A program made the position numbers and the translations under genes. 64,000 nt of DNA, from positions 7,606,501 through 7,670,500 of the forward strand of contig OU015659.1 of NCBI GenBank assembly GCA_907165275.2. The letters run 5' to 3'. The stretch is from Zygaena filipendulae. Taxonomy: Eukaryota; Arthropoda; Insecta; Lepidoptera; Zygaenidae. This document shows, one piece after another, positions 11,957-24,715 of the stretch (the stretch's first letter is position 1; every line of letters begins with the position of its first letter). The notes beneath the pieces were generated by a model. That model saw nothing but the letters and a program-made list of their open reading frames with translations. It ran no database searches and had not been told where the DNA came from.

Positions 11957-14863
11957 TTGACGGTCAGTTTGGATGTCAAGCGCACAGACTGTTGTAAACA
12001 AGCCTCTCCGCAAAGTCACCTTGGCGGGAGGTTGGTTTTAACCGCCGTTGGAGTTTCTGTCCACCCTTGTTGTAAACAAGGCTCCAACTTCAGTGTGCTT
12101 TTGTCCCTCGCATCGGAAACATCTTTGCAATGGCTCCTTGCCTTTCAAAAATTCAAACAATTGGTGTGGATTTTGGTCTTTTGAGTGCAATTGAGGAAAA
12201 AAAAGAGATAATATAAAATAAAATATTCCCACACAATTTTTTTTTGGGATTGAGAGGTCCCAGAGAGGCCAGAGATACGGCAGATCCCTATACAGGTCGG
12301 TAAACTCGGTAAGAATATTTTTTTTCTTGCGTCATTTTCATACGTACGCGCGCGAACAAATAAATTACTCTACGCGCGAGCGCTCCCCGTGACTGCCGCC
12401 ACTCAACTGCCCTTGCTTGGTTTACAACAAATGTCTACACAGCGGGCCGCTGGTGAGATCGCAGCAAGTTTCCAACGCGCGCCCACAAACCAAGGTCGTG
12501 GAAAAGAAACAGAAATTTCGTTGCAAACAACCGTCCGCACTGTTTTAAACAACTGATGGAAACTTCCGTTTTGGGCTGGTTTACAACAGTCTGGTACACG
12601 CTTAATCCGTGGAAGTAATCCACATTCCACACCCCGTGGCCATTGACGCGTGACGGTCAGTTAACGGATGTCATCCGCGGATGTCATCCACCCCAATCAC
12701 TGGCTTCTTTTCTCGACCGGCCGACCGCGTTACCAACTCTCGAAAATATTTACCCCTAAAGATTAAGTTATACGCTCATAATATAAAATAAATTATTCCT
12801 AAAAAGTAAAAGTTTATAAATAAATAGCGCCAAGATTTTTGCCTTAGTTTCAAAATTATTAAGGCGAAAATATTGGTATTATAAGTTTTTTTACTAGATC
12901 GAAAAGAACAATGGCAAAATTTCTATAGGAGCTGGACTTGACTTTTATTTTTTATGTCCCAAAATAAACTATAGTTAGATTGATTTGTTTTTATGTTGTA
13001 AATACCATCCCGTTTAAAAATCATATCTAAATAGCCACAATTTTTTAAAATAACATCGTAAAATCCACAATACATTTGAGGTTAGAATCAACAACTACAT
13101 TTTACCCGACCTAAAAGTGTAGTTAGCATAGAAATAATGTAGTCACAAGTGGTAGTTATCAGTCCGTAAAAAATGCCTAGGTAAAAACGACAAAGGAAAT
13201 TCAAAATAGAACAACAAGTAAAGCGATTAAAATGCGTGATTGCCGGGTGTCATGTCAATTGCCAATCAAATCAAATATTAATGATTAATGACAATCACTG
13301 GCGCGGTTCGATGACCACAGATTTAGTAACTTGTCAAAGACAAATGACGTTCCGATGTACGCAATTGAACAAAATGCTTATACTTACTATGAACCTAAAT
13401 ATTTTTTTTTTATGACAAGAACGCACACACAGTTGTTGATTTGATGCCTACATAATTATCTAGTAAAACTATTAAGAAAAACGTGAATAATTATAGTCTT
13501 TGAATACTAAGTCATGTCATACGCGAAATGAATCGTCAATAGGTGCGTTCTGAAACCACATGCATGATGTCGTAGAAGTTACAAAAACAAAAATAAATTA
13601 ATATCTTTTTTTTGTGGCTACTTATAGAGATATTTTTTGTGTTTTTTAAAATCTTAAAAAATAAGGATTTTTTTCATATATATATCATATACGGACACCA
13701 TTGTTTCGTATCGAGTCCGATCTGGCCATCCTTCTTTGACCACGTGATCACATTAATTTGACAAAAACATGAAGTATAAGTACCAACACGATGGGTCTGT
13801 AACTTGTAGTTTCCGATATTTAAGCTATCGAAAATTTGACCACGTGATCACATAGATACGACGAAAATATGAAGTTTGAGTATCAACACGATGGGTCTGT
13901 AACTTGTTTCTGAGATATAGGCTACCGAAAATTTGACCACGTGCGTGATCACATAGATATGACGAAAATATGAAGTTTGAGTACCAACACGATTGAACTT
14001 GTAGTTTCCGAGATATAAGCTATTGAAAATTTGACCACGTGATCACATTGATATCACGAAACATGAAGTTTACATGATGAGGTTGTCTCTCATAGTTTCG
14101 GAGACAAAAGCTTTACAAAAAAAAGAATTATGAAATTACGATCCTAATAAAAAATCATAAGACTTTTTTTTTAATTATACAGCGTTACCCGAAAACCATT
14201 GAATATCAGTCATACGTAAACCATAACCTCCCAGCAAACACCCCATTTCATTTTATTTCACTGTTTCCACACACTAATGGTATTATGTAAATTTCACCAC
14301 GTTTACACAATATTTACCACGATAAACATATTTGTAAAACAAAGAAATAAAACCGACGTCCATTTCGCTCAAATGCCGCCAAAAGCCTATAACTTGTCAT
14401 GGACTTCGTACAACTTAGGTACTTATTAATTCCATGTGTTCTACATTCAATGTTGCCAAATATTGATTTATTTAATAACATATTTTTTATTATGGTACTC
14501 AATACCACACACAAACACATACAAAGGTTTGCTTGTGTGCAAGAGCAAAATCTCGCTATATGAGACGATAGACCCTGCTCCCACCACATTGCAGACATGA
14601 TGGACGGGCTATTTATTTCATATTATGAGTTTATGACTTAGCCCAGAGAGAAGGCAATCACTACGACTTAGCCTTTAGGGGAAAATATTCTCGAGAGTTG
14701 GTAACGCTGTCGGCCGGTCGAGAAAAGAAGCACTGGATTGCAGCCAATGAGTGGGGTGGATGACATCCGACGGATCACATCCACGGATGACATCCGTTAA
14801 CTCAATGTGCACGGGGACGGGGTGTGGATTACTGCCACGGATGACATCCAAACTGACCGTCAA
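11957..14863. mobile_element. Nested inverted-repeat element between MARF1 and PSMD12
   Basis: The ends are an exact 22-bp inverted repeat, 11957-11978 against 14842-14863 (core GACGGTCAGTTTGGATGTC). A second inverted pair lies inside: about 12655-12762 against 14680-14802, with repeated GGATGTCATCC units and the block GACCGGCCGAC. Copies of GTTGTAAACAAG occur near 11990 and 12070 and in reverse near 12420 and 12585. No transposase frame is visible, so it is non-autonomous or badly worn. I cannot name the superfamily. Confidence 0.55.
13735..14105. repeat. Four-copy 97-100 bp tandem repeat with CACGTG boxes
   Basis: The block TTTGACCACGTGATCAC recurs with CACGTG starting at 13741, 13841, 13938 and 14036. 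Between boxes each unit has ATGAAGTTTGAGTA, CAACACGATGGGTCTGTA and GAGATATAAGCTA variants. The third copy has a CGTG insertion in the box. It lies inside the 11957-14863 element. Confidence 0.85.
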
Positions 14864-14871
14864 TCTGAGGC

Positions 14872-15541
14872 GCGTTCCGTGGATTCGCACGAATGCACTC
14901 GAACGCGCTCGAGCGCGCTCTGTACCCGTTCTGTGGCTTGGTGAAATTTTACTCTGACAACTGTCAGAGCGTAGTTTCACCCGTTCCGTGGCTCAGAGTG
15001 CAGCAACCAAACAACCATCTCCAAAGCAGGTTAATTTTCACTCTGACAGCTATGTATTGTTTAAGAAGTGTCAAATTTTGCGCCAAAAACCGGATTCATC
15101 GAAAAAGAAATCAATCGGAGTTCTTACCAACAAAGGGGAGGTGTCGTAGTCACAAAAAGTTTATAATTGGATGTTAAACAGTCTTATTTGCAATGTGAGT
15201 TGAGAGAAAACAAATGGCGCCTGAAATTTCAAATATTTTGAGGTTATAAAAACAACTCTATGACTACGACACCTCCCCTTTGTTCATAAGGACTCCGATT
15301 GATTTCCTTTTCAACGAATCCGGTTTTTGGCGCAAAATTTGACACTTCTTAAACAATACATAGCTGTCAGAGTGAAAATTAACCTGCTTCGGAGATGGTT
15401 GTTTGGTTGCTGCACTCTGAGCCACGGAACGGGTGAAACTACGCTCTGACAGCTGTCAGAGTAAAATTTCACCAAGCCACAGAACGGGTTCACAGCGCGC
15501 TCGAGCGCGTTCGAGTGCATTCGTGCGAAGCCACGGAACGC
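14872..15541. mobile_element. Foldback element with ~280-bp arms
   Basis: Left arm about 14872-15152 and right arm about 15262-15541 are near-perfect reverse complements around a spacer of about 110 bp. The tips read GCGTTCCGTGG. Both arms carry TTCACTCTGACAGCTATG and TTTTGGCGCAAAATTTGAC (in one orientation or the other). Similar short proteins read from both arms are an artefact of this symmetry. Confidence 0.8.
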
Positions 15542-15936
15542 ACACTTGGAGCATCAGAGAGTCGAGCTAAGCCACGGAAGTCGGAACGCAACTAAGGGTG
15601 ACAGAACTCAGAAGTGAGTGACTGTCAAACTTTTTACAAATGAGATTGCAGTTTTGTATCAAATCGTAGACGGACCGACTAGACAATATAAAATTTGTAA
15701 AGTTTGAACTTGAAGCCCGTAAAGCCGTGCGTGATTTTGCAATCTGAACGATTGTAAAATTTTTGTATTTTTTGTTTCTAAGATCATTGGTTTCACTACC
15801 TACCTACCTAGTGTAAAATTGCAAATTAATTGTAAGTATCTACACATTTTGTTTCACGAAACTACTTTTATTGAGGGAAAATAATGGCAGGGATGAATTG
15901 AACATTGTATCGTTTCTTCCAGTTTTGTTCATCAAA

Positions 15937-18900
15937 ATGACTACTAACGGGGATATTGGTAGTCTTGATGCCGGTGGAAAAATAATTAAAATGGAGGTAA
16001 GTTAACCATGCCAATGAACGAAAGGATCTTTAAACGGTTGTTTACAAAGTTACTACCTACTTGCCTACTGTGATTTTGTTCTAGGTAGATTATAGTGCCA
16101 CCTGTGATGAGAAGATTCCAATTTGGAAGTCATGGGCTACTAAAGGAAAAATCCAAGAAGCCATAGACCAGTTGTTGGCTTTAGAAAAGCAGACGAGAAC
16201 GGTAAGATATCTAGTATAGGTATAAGGTAGTCTTTTTTAATTTAATAAAATTTTAATAGATTTTAAAACTTTTTTATGAATTAATGGTAAGAATAAACAT
16301 TTGTGCTTTATAAGAAACAAAAACCAATTCACGCTTCATTTACAGTACATCACAGTAAATCACATAGGTAGTTCTACCTTCCATACCACTGAGTGTATAT
16401 AAAAGCAAACACACTGATTAAACATGAAATCCAAAAAAGAACTAATTGGCCTAACTAATTGAGCTTAACAAAGCTGAATTTAAGGTAGGAGACATCAGCC
16501 AAGAATTGAGATTCTTGATTGAAAGATTTCAGAATTCTCATGAGAACTCCCAAATTAATTTGAGATAAATTGCTGGAAATAGTTAAATACATATTCCTGA
16601 AAATATGCAAAATCTTCATGATGATTGGTTCAGTACTAAGCATGAAAGTGTAACAAGAAAACTATTCACAATTATACCTACCTATTATTTCTAGGGTGCT
16701 GACATGACTTCTACAGCTAGAATCTTGGTAGCCATAGTTCAAATATGTTATGAAGCTAAGAATTGGACTGCACTTAATGACCATATTCTCTTGTTGTCCA
16801 AAAGACGGTAAGTTAAATTATTATGCTTATAATTGTCTTTTCAATAATATACAAAAGTACATACAAAAGACCTATGGTTTTCTTAATAGATGGCTAAATT
16901 TTTTTTTAATAATATTACAGCTCACAATTGAAACAAGCTGTTGTTAAAATGGTACAGGAATGTTATACGTATGTTGATAAAACACCTGACAAGGAGACAA
17001 AAATTAAACTCATTGAGACTTTGAGATCAATCACTGAAGGTAAAATTTATGTTGAAGTGGAGCGAGCTAGGCTAACCCACATCTTGGCTAAAATACGCGA
17101 GGAGGAGGGCAATGTTGCTGAAGCTGCAAAGATAATTCAAGAACTACAAGTGGAGACATATGGTTCAATGGACAAGCGTGAGAAGGTTGAACTTATTTTG
17201 GAACAGATGCGTCTGTGCTTGGCCATCAAAGATTATGTTCGCACTCAAATCATATCTAAGAAGATAAATACGAAATTTTTTGATGAGGAAAATACTGAGG
17301 TAAATAATCTATTCAATTTCAAGAGCTTTAAAATTCCAGTGGTTTTGATTTACGATATTAAAAACATGCTGGTAATACTTTTGTATTATAAATAAGCTGT
17401 GCCCTGTGGTTTCACCCGCGTGAGTTCGGAATTCCTGCAGGAACTCCAAAGTAGCCTAATTTACTTCTTAAACCTTCCCTGAACTTCCACAAATATTTCA
17501 AGATCAAAATTAGCCAAATAATAGCCATTCTTGAATTTTTTTAGTGAGACAAACAAAAAGCAATTAGTTTTTTATAAATAAGATGAAGATTTGCTGCTTC
17601 CATATGAATTCGGAACTTCCTTTGCCAACTGTACTGTGATAAAAAGTTTTTCATGATATGAAAGATAGAAGAAGAATTTTTAACAATTGAAATAGTGTTT
17701 AGAGATTACACCTTAAAAACGTACAAACAAACTTCTCTTATTAATAATATTAGTCAGTATAAAGTTCTGTTTGAATGTTCCTTATATGCTCCTGCCTCCT
17801 ATTCAATTCTTCGGACAATGATAAAACTTTGATGGGTTGTTGTGCACAAATCTGGCAAAGTTTTGGCAAAATAATTGCCAGGAAAAGCTAGTAATAATTG
17901 CTGAAGTAACCTTGTCCGTCTGTTAATTCTTAGAATGAGTAAAAGTTGCTATGACATGATTTTTGCAGAAAGACAAGTTGGAAAGCCTAGAAGTGTCTGA
18001 TATTTTTTTATCGCACGTTGTCAGGGGTACAAAGAAGGCCATAGGGTACTTTTTATCCCGGAATTCCCGCAGGAACTGTGAAATTACCGCGGGTGAAACT
18101 GCAGGGAACAGCTAGTATAAAAATACTTATACTTACTTACTTAATTCCGGGATAAAAAGTACCTTATGTCACTCAGAATTACAGCAGCTTCCCATAATTT
18201 AAGAATAAGAATTTTTAAAATCGATTCAGTAGATCCAGAGATAGCTGTTCCCCCGTGGATTTACCCGCGGGAAATTCGGAGTTCCCGCGGGAATTCCGAA
18301 ATAAAAAGTACCCTATGACACTCAGGATCATTGTAGCTTCCTATAAGTGAAATAATTTTCAAAATCGGTTCAGTAGATCCAGAGATTACCCCCTACAACG
18401 TCACAAACTCACAAACTTTTGCTCTTTATAATGTTAGTATAGATAAGTAGTCGTAATCAGTGGTACAGCTTATAAGTTTTTTTTTTATATTTTAGGAACT
18501 GAAAGAGAAATACTACCGCATCATGATCGCCGTGGACCAACACAACGGGCAGTACCTGTCGGTGTGCCGCCACTTTCGCGCGCTGGGCGCCGCGGCCGGC
18601 AACGAGACGCTCGTCGGCAGCGTCGTGTTCCTGATACTGGCCCCGTACGGGAACGAGCAGGCCGATATGACGCACAGGCTGAACGAGGACAAGGAGTTGG
18701 ACAAGCTGCCCGATTACAAGTGAGTACTGACTGCCCATTTATATTAGCACAGATGGGGAAGAAGGGTTGACTTGCGCAACTCGACAACTGAGCGCCTATT
18801 ATCAGTGTGTTTTAATGGCGGTTGGAGGTTTAGGCAGAGACTCATTTCCAGTATAATCATATCAGACGTTGTCCATGTCCAGTATAATAATATAAGAACC

Positions 18901-20706
18901 CATACGTGCCCCTTAATAATGATAATGAATCATTACTGATTAGTAGGGGGACAGAATATGAAGCTCAGATGCGATTTAATGGACAGCTACAAATTTTACC
19001 CGGATCTACTGCTTCTACCTTTGCCTCTCAATGTTATTTACTACATGACAGTGTCCTACGGTTTTTCCGCGTTTCGGAATTTCTGTAAGAACTCTGATAA
19101 AAGGAGCCTAAGTAATCCTCCTCTCGGTGACCACCTAAGATATGCTAAGAACCTAAGCCTAACGTGAATTACTACCCATACTACGGGTCACGTCGAAGGT
19201 ATGGGTATGTACCATTGTGCCATTAGTTATCCCCAAGAGAAAATTACGTGAAATTTATCTAAGGAATTTGGAGATTAGCTGGAACAAACATACAGAAAAA
19301 ATTTAAGAATTGTTTGTTTTTATTGTTATAAGTAATGTATATTCGTTCACATGCATTTTAGTAAAATTATGACATTACAAACAGACACTTCAATTTATAG
19401 ATGCATTAGTAAAAGCTGCTAGTCTATTAAAATTAATTTAACTGTCTAAATATTTACCTACAGACAACTCTTGGGCTTGTTCATCAACCCAGAGATCATC
19501 AGATGGAACACCCTCTGCTCTAGTTACGAAAAGATGCTCCGCGCCACACCGTTCTTTGATTCATCGGATGAAAAGGGCCAGGAGCGTTGGAACGATCTCA
19601 AAAATAGAGTTGTTGAACACGTAAGTTCTATGCCATGCAACTATCGCCGTTATGTTTTTAATCACGTAAAAAAAGAAAAAAATACGTATCCAATATTTTT
19701 TTTATCTACAAACCGGACTTCAAAAAAATATTAAGTCAACTAGCCCATTGCTGTTGTTTGCAGAACATCCGCATAATGTCGATGTATTACACGCGCATCT
19801 CGCTGCGCCGCATGAGCGAGCTGCTCGGCCTCAGCGACACGGAGGCGGAGGAGGCGCTCAGCCTGCTGGTGGTGAACAGCGTGGTGTCCGCGCGGATAGA
19901 CCGGCCCGCCGGCGTCGTGCACTTCAGGTGAACACACTTGACTACGACTAGACGACCCGATTGGCGCAGTGTCGCCATGCCTGCCCGCTGATCAAAAAGT
20001 TCCGGGTTCGATTCCCGGTGAGGGCGGACTTGGTGTTCTGGTTCCACTTTCCACTCTGGTCGTGTTTATATATCTAAAGTCTAATATGTAGTTATATATC
20101 ACGTTTGCTTGGTTTCCACGACACAAGCTTATAGCTTACTGTGGGATCAATGGTTGTAAGTTGTGTATGTTATGTTGTTGTATGCTAAGTCGAAATTACA
20201 ATGGACAAAATTAAGATTTGTCATTTGAGGTTATTATAACGCAGATTCTTGCTAGGAAATAGGAATTCTTATCATGTGTAGCAAATTGAGTCTTAGAAGT
20301 TCGAGTAAAACTTCTTTTAAGACGGTGTGAAATGGAGCTTATGAAACGAAAACTTGTAAGGAAAAAAAGACAACTATCTCTGTCTCTTTCATTTTTTCGA
20401 CTTCAATCAATGAAAAAATGACAATCAAGCTCTCTCTTTCTCTCTCTCTCTCTCTCTCTGTCCACCACCTCCAGAGTGTATTCATCTCATTCACACATTC
20501 ATTCACTTCTACCGCGTGTGAACTCATACTCGACTTTTTTTTATATATAATTTATTCTTTTTCGCAGTCCAAACATGGACGCGTCGGATCGTTTGAACGA
20601 GTGGTCGAACAACCTGAACACGCTGATGCAGCTTGTGAACAAGACAACGCATCTCATCAACAAGGAAGAATGCGTACACAAGCACCTTTTGGCCACAGTC
20701 GATTAG
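15937..20706 (+). CDS. PSMD12: 26S proteasome non-ATPase regulatory subunit 12 (PSMD12/Rpn5)
   Basis: Eight exons join in phase: 15937-15996, 16085-16201, 16695-16807, 16921-17299, 18496-18719, 19464-19620, 19764-19927, 20568-20706 (450 residues, close to the roughly 456 of human PSMD12). Rpn5 is a scaffold subunit of the 19S lid, acting in cytosol and nucleus. The helical-repeat part carries [30 protein letters not shown] and [12 protein letters not shown]. The C-terminal PCI domain includes [17 protein letters not shown] and [17 protein letters not shown] (about 310-430), and the end has LVNKTTHLI. The start ATG lies six codons into a frame beginning [14 protein letters not shown]. Intron 4 (17300-18495) is enlarged by repeats. 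Exons 5 and 7 are GC-rich compared with exons 2-4. It is transcribed away from MARF1. Confident; no break seen. Confidence 0.96.
17390..17760 (+). repeat. CCCGCGG-core dispersed repeat in PSMD12 intron 4
   Basis: Starts ATAAGCTGTGCCCTGTGG, with TTTCACCCGCGTGAG; the later part is diverged and ends in ATTAATAATATTAGTC. Confidence 0.5.
18005..18117 (-). repeat. CCCGCGG-core dispersed repeat, reverse copy
   Basis: TTTATCCCGGAATTCCCGC followed by ACTGCAGGGAACAGCTAGTA. In PSMD12 intron 4. Confidence 0.65.
18143..18447 (+). repeat. CCCGCGG-core dispersed repeat, forward copy
   Basis: Contains TTCCGGGATAAAAAGTACC and a second head AGCTGTTCCCCCGTGG, and ends TATAATGTTAGTATAGA about 50 bp before PSMD12 exon 5. 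Confidence 0.6.
19946..20195 (+). mobile_element. tRNA-derived SINE in PSMD12 intron 7
   Basis: The head looks like a tRNA: ACCCGATTGGCGCAGT (A-box region) and GGTTCGATTCCC (B box), then a unique tail with GTTTGCTTGGTTTCCACG. A reverse copy lies at 58645-58937. Not a working tRNA gene: no clean acceptor stem closes it. Confidence 0.7.
20433..20460. repeat. (CT)n microsatellite
   Basis: CTCTCTTT followed by a CT run, in PSMD12 intron 7, about 110 bp before exon 8. Confidence 0.9.
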
Positions 20707-20818
20707 TGAAAAGAATACTTTAATAGTTGCAGTCATGCATAACCTAAAAAAATATGTTTATTACCGTACCTACGTAAGAATAGGTATAAATGTACTCGTA
20801 TTTGCGGTATTTGAACAC

Positions 20819-20824
20819 AATAAA
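20819..20824 (+). promoter_or_regulatory. PSMD12 poly(A) signal
   Basis: AATAAA 113 bases after the PSMD12 stop codon, in AT-rich sequence. It is the first canonical hexamer after the stop. Confidence 0.7.
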
Positions 20825-20888
20825 ACAAAAAAATAATTAATAATAAATGATTTACCTATTACAAAAGAGTTCATTTTTTATTGACTTA

Positions 20889-21068
20889 CTAGCAATTTCG
20901 GAGTAATTTCGGAGTTCCCGCAGGAGTTCCGGGATAAAAAGTACCATATGTCCTCTGTACCCCTGACAACATGCATGCCAAATTTCATCCAAATCCGCTC
21001 AGCCGCTTTTGCGTGATTGAGTAATAAATATCCAAACATCCACTTTCACATTTATAATATTAGTAGGA
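20889..21068 (+). repeat. CCCGCGG-core dispersed repeat, 5'-short copy
   Basis: Lacks the usual head but has GAGTTCCCGCAGGAGTTCCG, the block CTCTGTACCCCTGACAAC, and the ATAATATTAGTAGGAT end. Just past the PSMD12 poly(A) site. Confidence 0.6.
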
Positions 21069-21689
21069 TTAAATGGAAGACGTATTTTTTAATCGTTCGA
21101 ATAATATCTTATGTGAAATCAATTCTCATGCGAAATGAAATTCACTGAATCTCATTTTGACGCATTTTTTAGGCTAAGGCCCAATGCGAAGGCTCTTTGT
21201 TGTGTGGCCTTTAAACAACAAAGAGCTTCGCTCACTGCTAAGAGCTAAGAAAATAGCCGTGACTGTTTCTAGTAAACAGACATGCATACTATAGCAGCTG
21301 GCTACACTCCAAGCGACGCGCCTAAATAGGTGCCTTGTTTGTCACAATGCAAGCCGCGTAACAAACGAACGTTTGTGAGTCGCCATGAGATGTTTTTTTC
21401 TTCTGAAGTTATTTACATCGTACTTTATTTAGTAAATTTCATTTCTACATGCCAAATATTAAAATAGTTCAAAGTTACTATTTCATTTCCCATTTAAATT
21501 TTGGCTATTATTTTATTGAAATTTACTACGTACTATTTTTTTTTCTAGAATTCTTGGTGAAATACGATTTTTTCTAGTGTTTTTTACGATCCCTTAGAAA
21601 ATAAAGTTGGCAATACTGCGGCTCCAGGGCAAACTTCGAGTTGGCAACGATTGTGTGTTAGGGGTTTTTAACTTATCCTTAGGGGTAAA

Positions 21690-21885
21690 TAAGTAAGGGC
21701 GGCGCCACAGCCACGGCGGTGGCGATCGATGGCGGCGAAAACAAATGGTAGACAACCTCAGACGAAATCTATTTTGTCTGAGTAGACAACATAAGAAGTC
21801 GGCCACAGCGCGCGCCGCTGATAGCTGTGGCGTACTTCTTATATTGTCTACTATTTGTTTTCACCGCCGCTGTGTGGTCGCTGCC
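21690..21885. repeat. Nested palindromes
   Basis: Outer arms GGCGGCGAAAACAAATGGTA (21731-21750) and its near reverse complement around 21845-21870. An inner hairpin pairs GTAGACAACATAAGAAGT with ACTTCTTATATTGTCTAC around a GC-rich loop. MITE-like, with no coding capacity. Confidence 0.6.
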
Positions 21886-23639
21886 AAGGGGTAAGCCAAC
21901 TCCGGGTTGAAAATGGGAAGTTCCGAACGGATTGCTAAGTGAGTAGTAGTATCAGTGGTTTTGGTATTAAGAAAACTTGTAAATAATCTTAAAGGCTGAC
22001 TATGTTATCTGATCTATTGTTTGATAAGATATGGTAACCAAGACTTATTTAATTATTTTACAATATACCTAGATAAAGGTATCAAATTACATCATTGCAG
22101 GGGCGGATCCAGGGGGGGGGCACTGGGGGCAATTGCCCCCCCTGAAGACCTAAATAGGTACCTACTTTAATTAGACCTTAGAAAAATCTTCGCAAGGTTG
22201 TGGCTTTTCACCAAAGTTTCATCGTAATTTGAATAGAAATATACGAATGAACCTGAATGAACGAACAAATATTCATTTTTAAAACTCTATAAATTATTAG
22301 TTCGTAACGAACCCCTATGGAAGTTTGTATCTATTATTGTAAAACAAACACAAAATCTGTCAATTCTTTCTCGTTAAAACAAATTTTCTGGTTTGAAACT
22401 ACGTGCCGTATGGTATATATTTCTCATTTAAAAGGAGAAGTTTCTGCGTTTGGCTGTATATATGTTTTTACAATTATCCTTATATATGTAGTTTCTCTAT
22501 CCCTTTTCTTTAACTTCATCCAACATCCTTGAGACTTGGAAGTAAGCTATTGTGATTTCACTTCCCAAAACTAGTTGGTACCTAACTCTTCTACTTTTTT
22601 CCACGTTCAAAGCAAATCTATCCATATTATTTATTTATATTATGTTATTTGTAACTGACGAACTAAATGGAATTAATAGAATTTCGATTTTTATTCCCCG
22701 TCATATTGTCCTCTGTGCTCAAAAAATAGTCGATGACTTTTATCACGTGCGGTGCGCGATGAATTCGGATTTGGAAAAAATTTTGGGAAAATTTCCAAAA
22801 TTTATCAAATTTTTCTTCTGTTGACTGTAAATTTTAAAATCTTCTACGGTCAAAAACATCTTTTTGTTTCAATAGTACCTATTTTTCCGTATCTCGTCAT
22901 ATGGACGAAAATTATTCACTTCTCTGAGTTTTCTGCGTTATTTCCCAAATTTTCTCCTCATTTTACTAATCCAAGGAGTAACCTTCTTTTTGTTTACGCC
23001 GATGTGTGCTGTATGAATCTGACAGAAGAGTAATTGAAATTGAAAATTGAAATTGAAAAAACTTTATTTGACACAACACAAAGATTTACAGCATACGTAT
23101 ACAACAACTAGACATAGTAACGCGATAAGTTGGAGCGGCTGCAAAATGCGTGTGGTTTACATATTCGCCATATTCTTTGTACCATCTTTAAAGTGCTGAG
23201 GGATCCCAAATCACCGACTTACTTCAAAGAAAGTTTCAGATTGCTTTATGTCGGTCGTGAAGCTACGTCAGGTAGTTAGGTAGTTCTTTGTTCTTCTGAT
23301 CACGAAACACGTTTTTATCACATCACATGTGCACCTCCGATGGTATTTTTCCTCAGTTTAGTAAAAAAATCGCTATTAACCATAACACTTCCCATTATTT
23401 TCCTATCACTTTATAGATACAAACCTACAAAATTTTAATTTAAAGTTGTTAATTCAGGTCAGATTCGCTGGAACGTAAATTTTTCATTTTTTACTTTTAT
23501 CTGTTGTAGCTTCCATGTAGATTATTTTATGCATGAAAGTACAAGTTGAAAATAATGAAATACTAAAAAAACTTTGATTTTACAGAGAATCGTACTCAAA
23601 AACCGCTATACCTACCTAAGCTCTATCGTTTTCGACACC

Positions 23640-24065
23640 ACATTTTTTTTAAATATGAAAAACATAAAACTAAAAAGCTAAAAATAACAAAATACCGACT
23701 TAATCCATCAGACAAAAACACATGTAATACTATTGTTGGTTTGTGCTACCACTTTTTGATTTAAATTCGGTGCCAAGCCCGCTTACGTCTACCCACTTGG
23801 GTTGTTCAGCTCACAACGAACTCGTGGCGGGACTGGACTTAGCCCATGTACCTACGCCATATTTGGCTTGTCACCGACTTCAAATAATAATAGTAGTCAA
23901 GTGGTAGAATAAACCAATAATAACTACTAGTACTGGTATAATAACTACTGGTAATAACTACCAAAAATAAACTTACGTGTATTTTGTCTGTTGGATAAAA
24001 TCGATATTTTGTTATTTTTAGCTTTTTAGTTTTGTGTTGTTGGAAGTCAGTTTTAATTTTTTTGT
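23640..24065. repeat. Foldback repeat inside the hAT-like element
   Basis: ACTAAAAAGCTAAAAATAAC at the left is mirrored by GTTATTTTTAGCTTTTTAG at the right. The middle has GAATTCGG-like TTCGGTGCCAAGCCC and GGCTTGTCACCGACTTC. A related copy is at 43940-44360. Confidence 0.6.
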
Positions 24066-24298
24066 TAAAATTTTGTTTATTTCTTGCTTTCAAGTGAGTC
24101 CGTTTGTAATTTATCTAAGTTACAATAGCCTAATGTCAATTGCTCATCGCCTTTTACAAAATACTGCTTTTACCGACGGGACGACACTCGACAGGGACGA
24201 CGTTGATTGTTGAGGAGTTCTCCTGGTACGTCATCATCAGTTCCACTTTACCATATACATTGTGACGGGCATAAATTATTTAGGAACCATATTAAAGT

Positions 24299-24715
24299 TA
24301 ACGAATCGGAACTCGTGAAATACCTTTTATTGAGTAGTTCCGATGACCATCTGTGGTCTTCATCATCAGTTTCACTTCTTCAAATTTTGCTTTCCAAAAG
24401 CAAATAAACGATTTACTATAAAAAATACAAAAATCGCTATAGGTGTGTCTGTAATTTTTGAAGAGTTCTCTTGATTTCTCCATGATTCCATCATCAGGTT
24501 CTCGATTTGGTGACAATGGGACCAACTTGGGAGTATACCCTTTCAAACAACAAAATCAGTTTTCTAAATCGGTCCAATCGAAACCCGTGAAATACGTATT
24601 ATTGTTGAGTAGTTCCGATGAACACTTGTGGTCTTCATGATCAGTTCCACTTCTTCAAATTTTGCTTTCCGAAAGCAAATGAACGATTTACTATAAAAAA
24701 TACCCAAATCGCCTA
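24299..24715. repeat. Two-copy direct repeat, ~130 bp unit
   Basis: The block GAGTAGTTCCGATGA, TCTTCAAATTTTGCTTTCC and AACGATTTACTATAAAAAAT appears at 24332-24430 and again at 24608-24710. Open frames through it are shadows. Confidence 0.65.

Noticed and set aside
14893..15520. Two similar peptides on opposite strands
   Set aside because: Again the arms of a foldback (14872-15541), not a gene pair.
19951..20024. Functional tRNA gene
   Set aside because: A and B boxes are present, but stems do not close, and the same sequence with the same non-tRNA tail recurs at 58645-58937, so it is a SINE.
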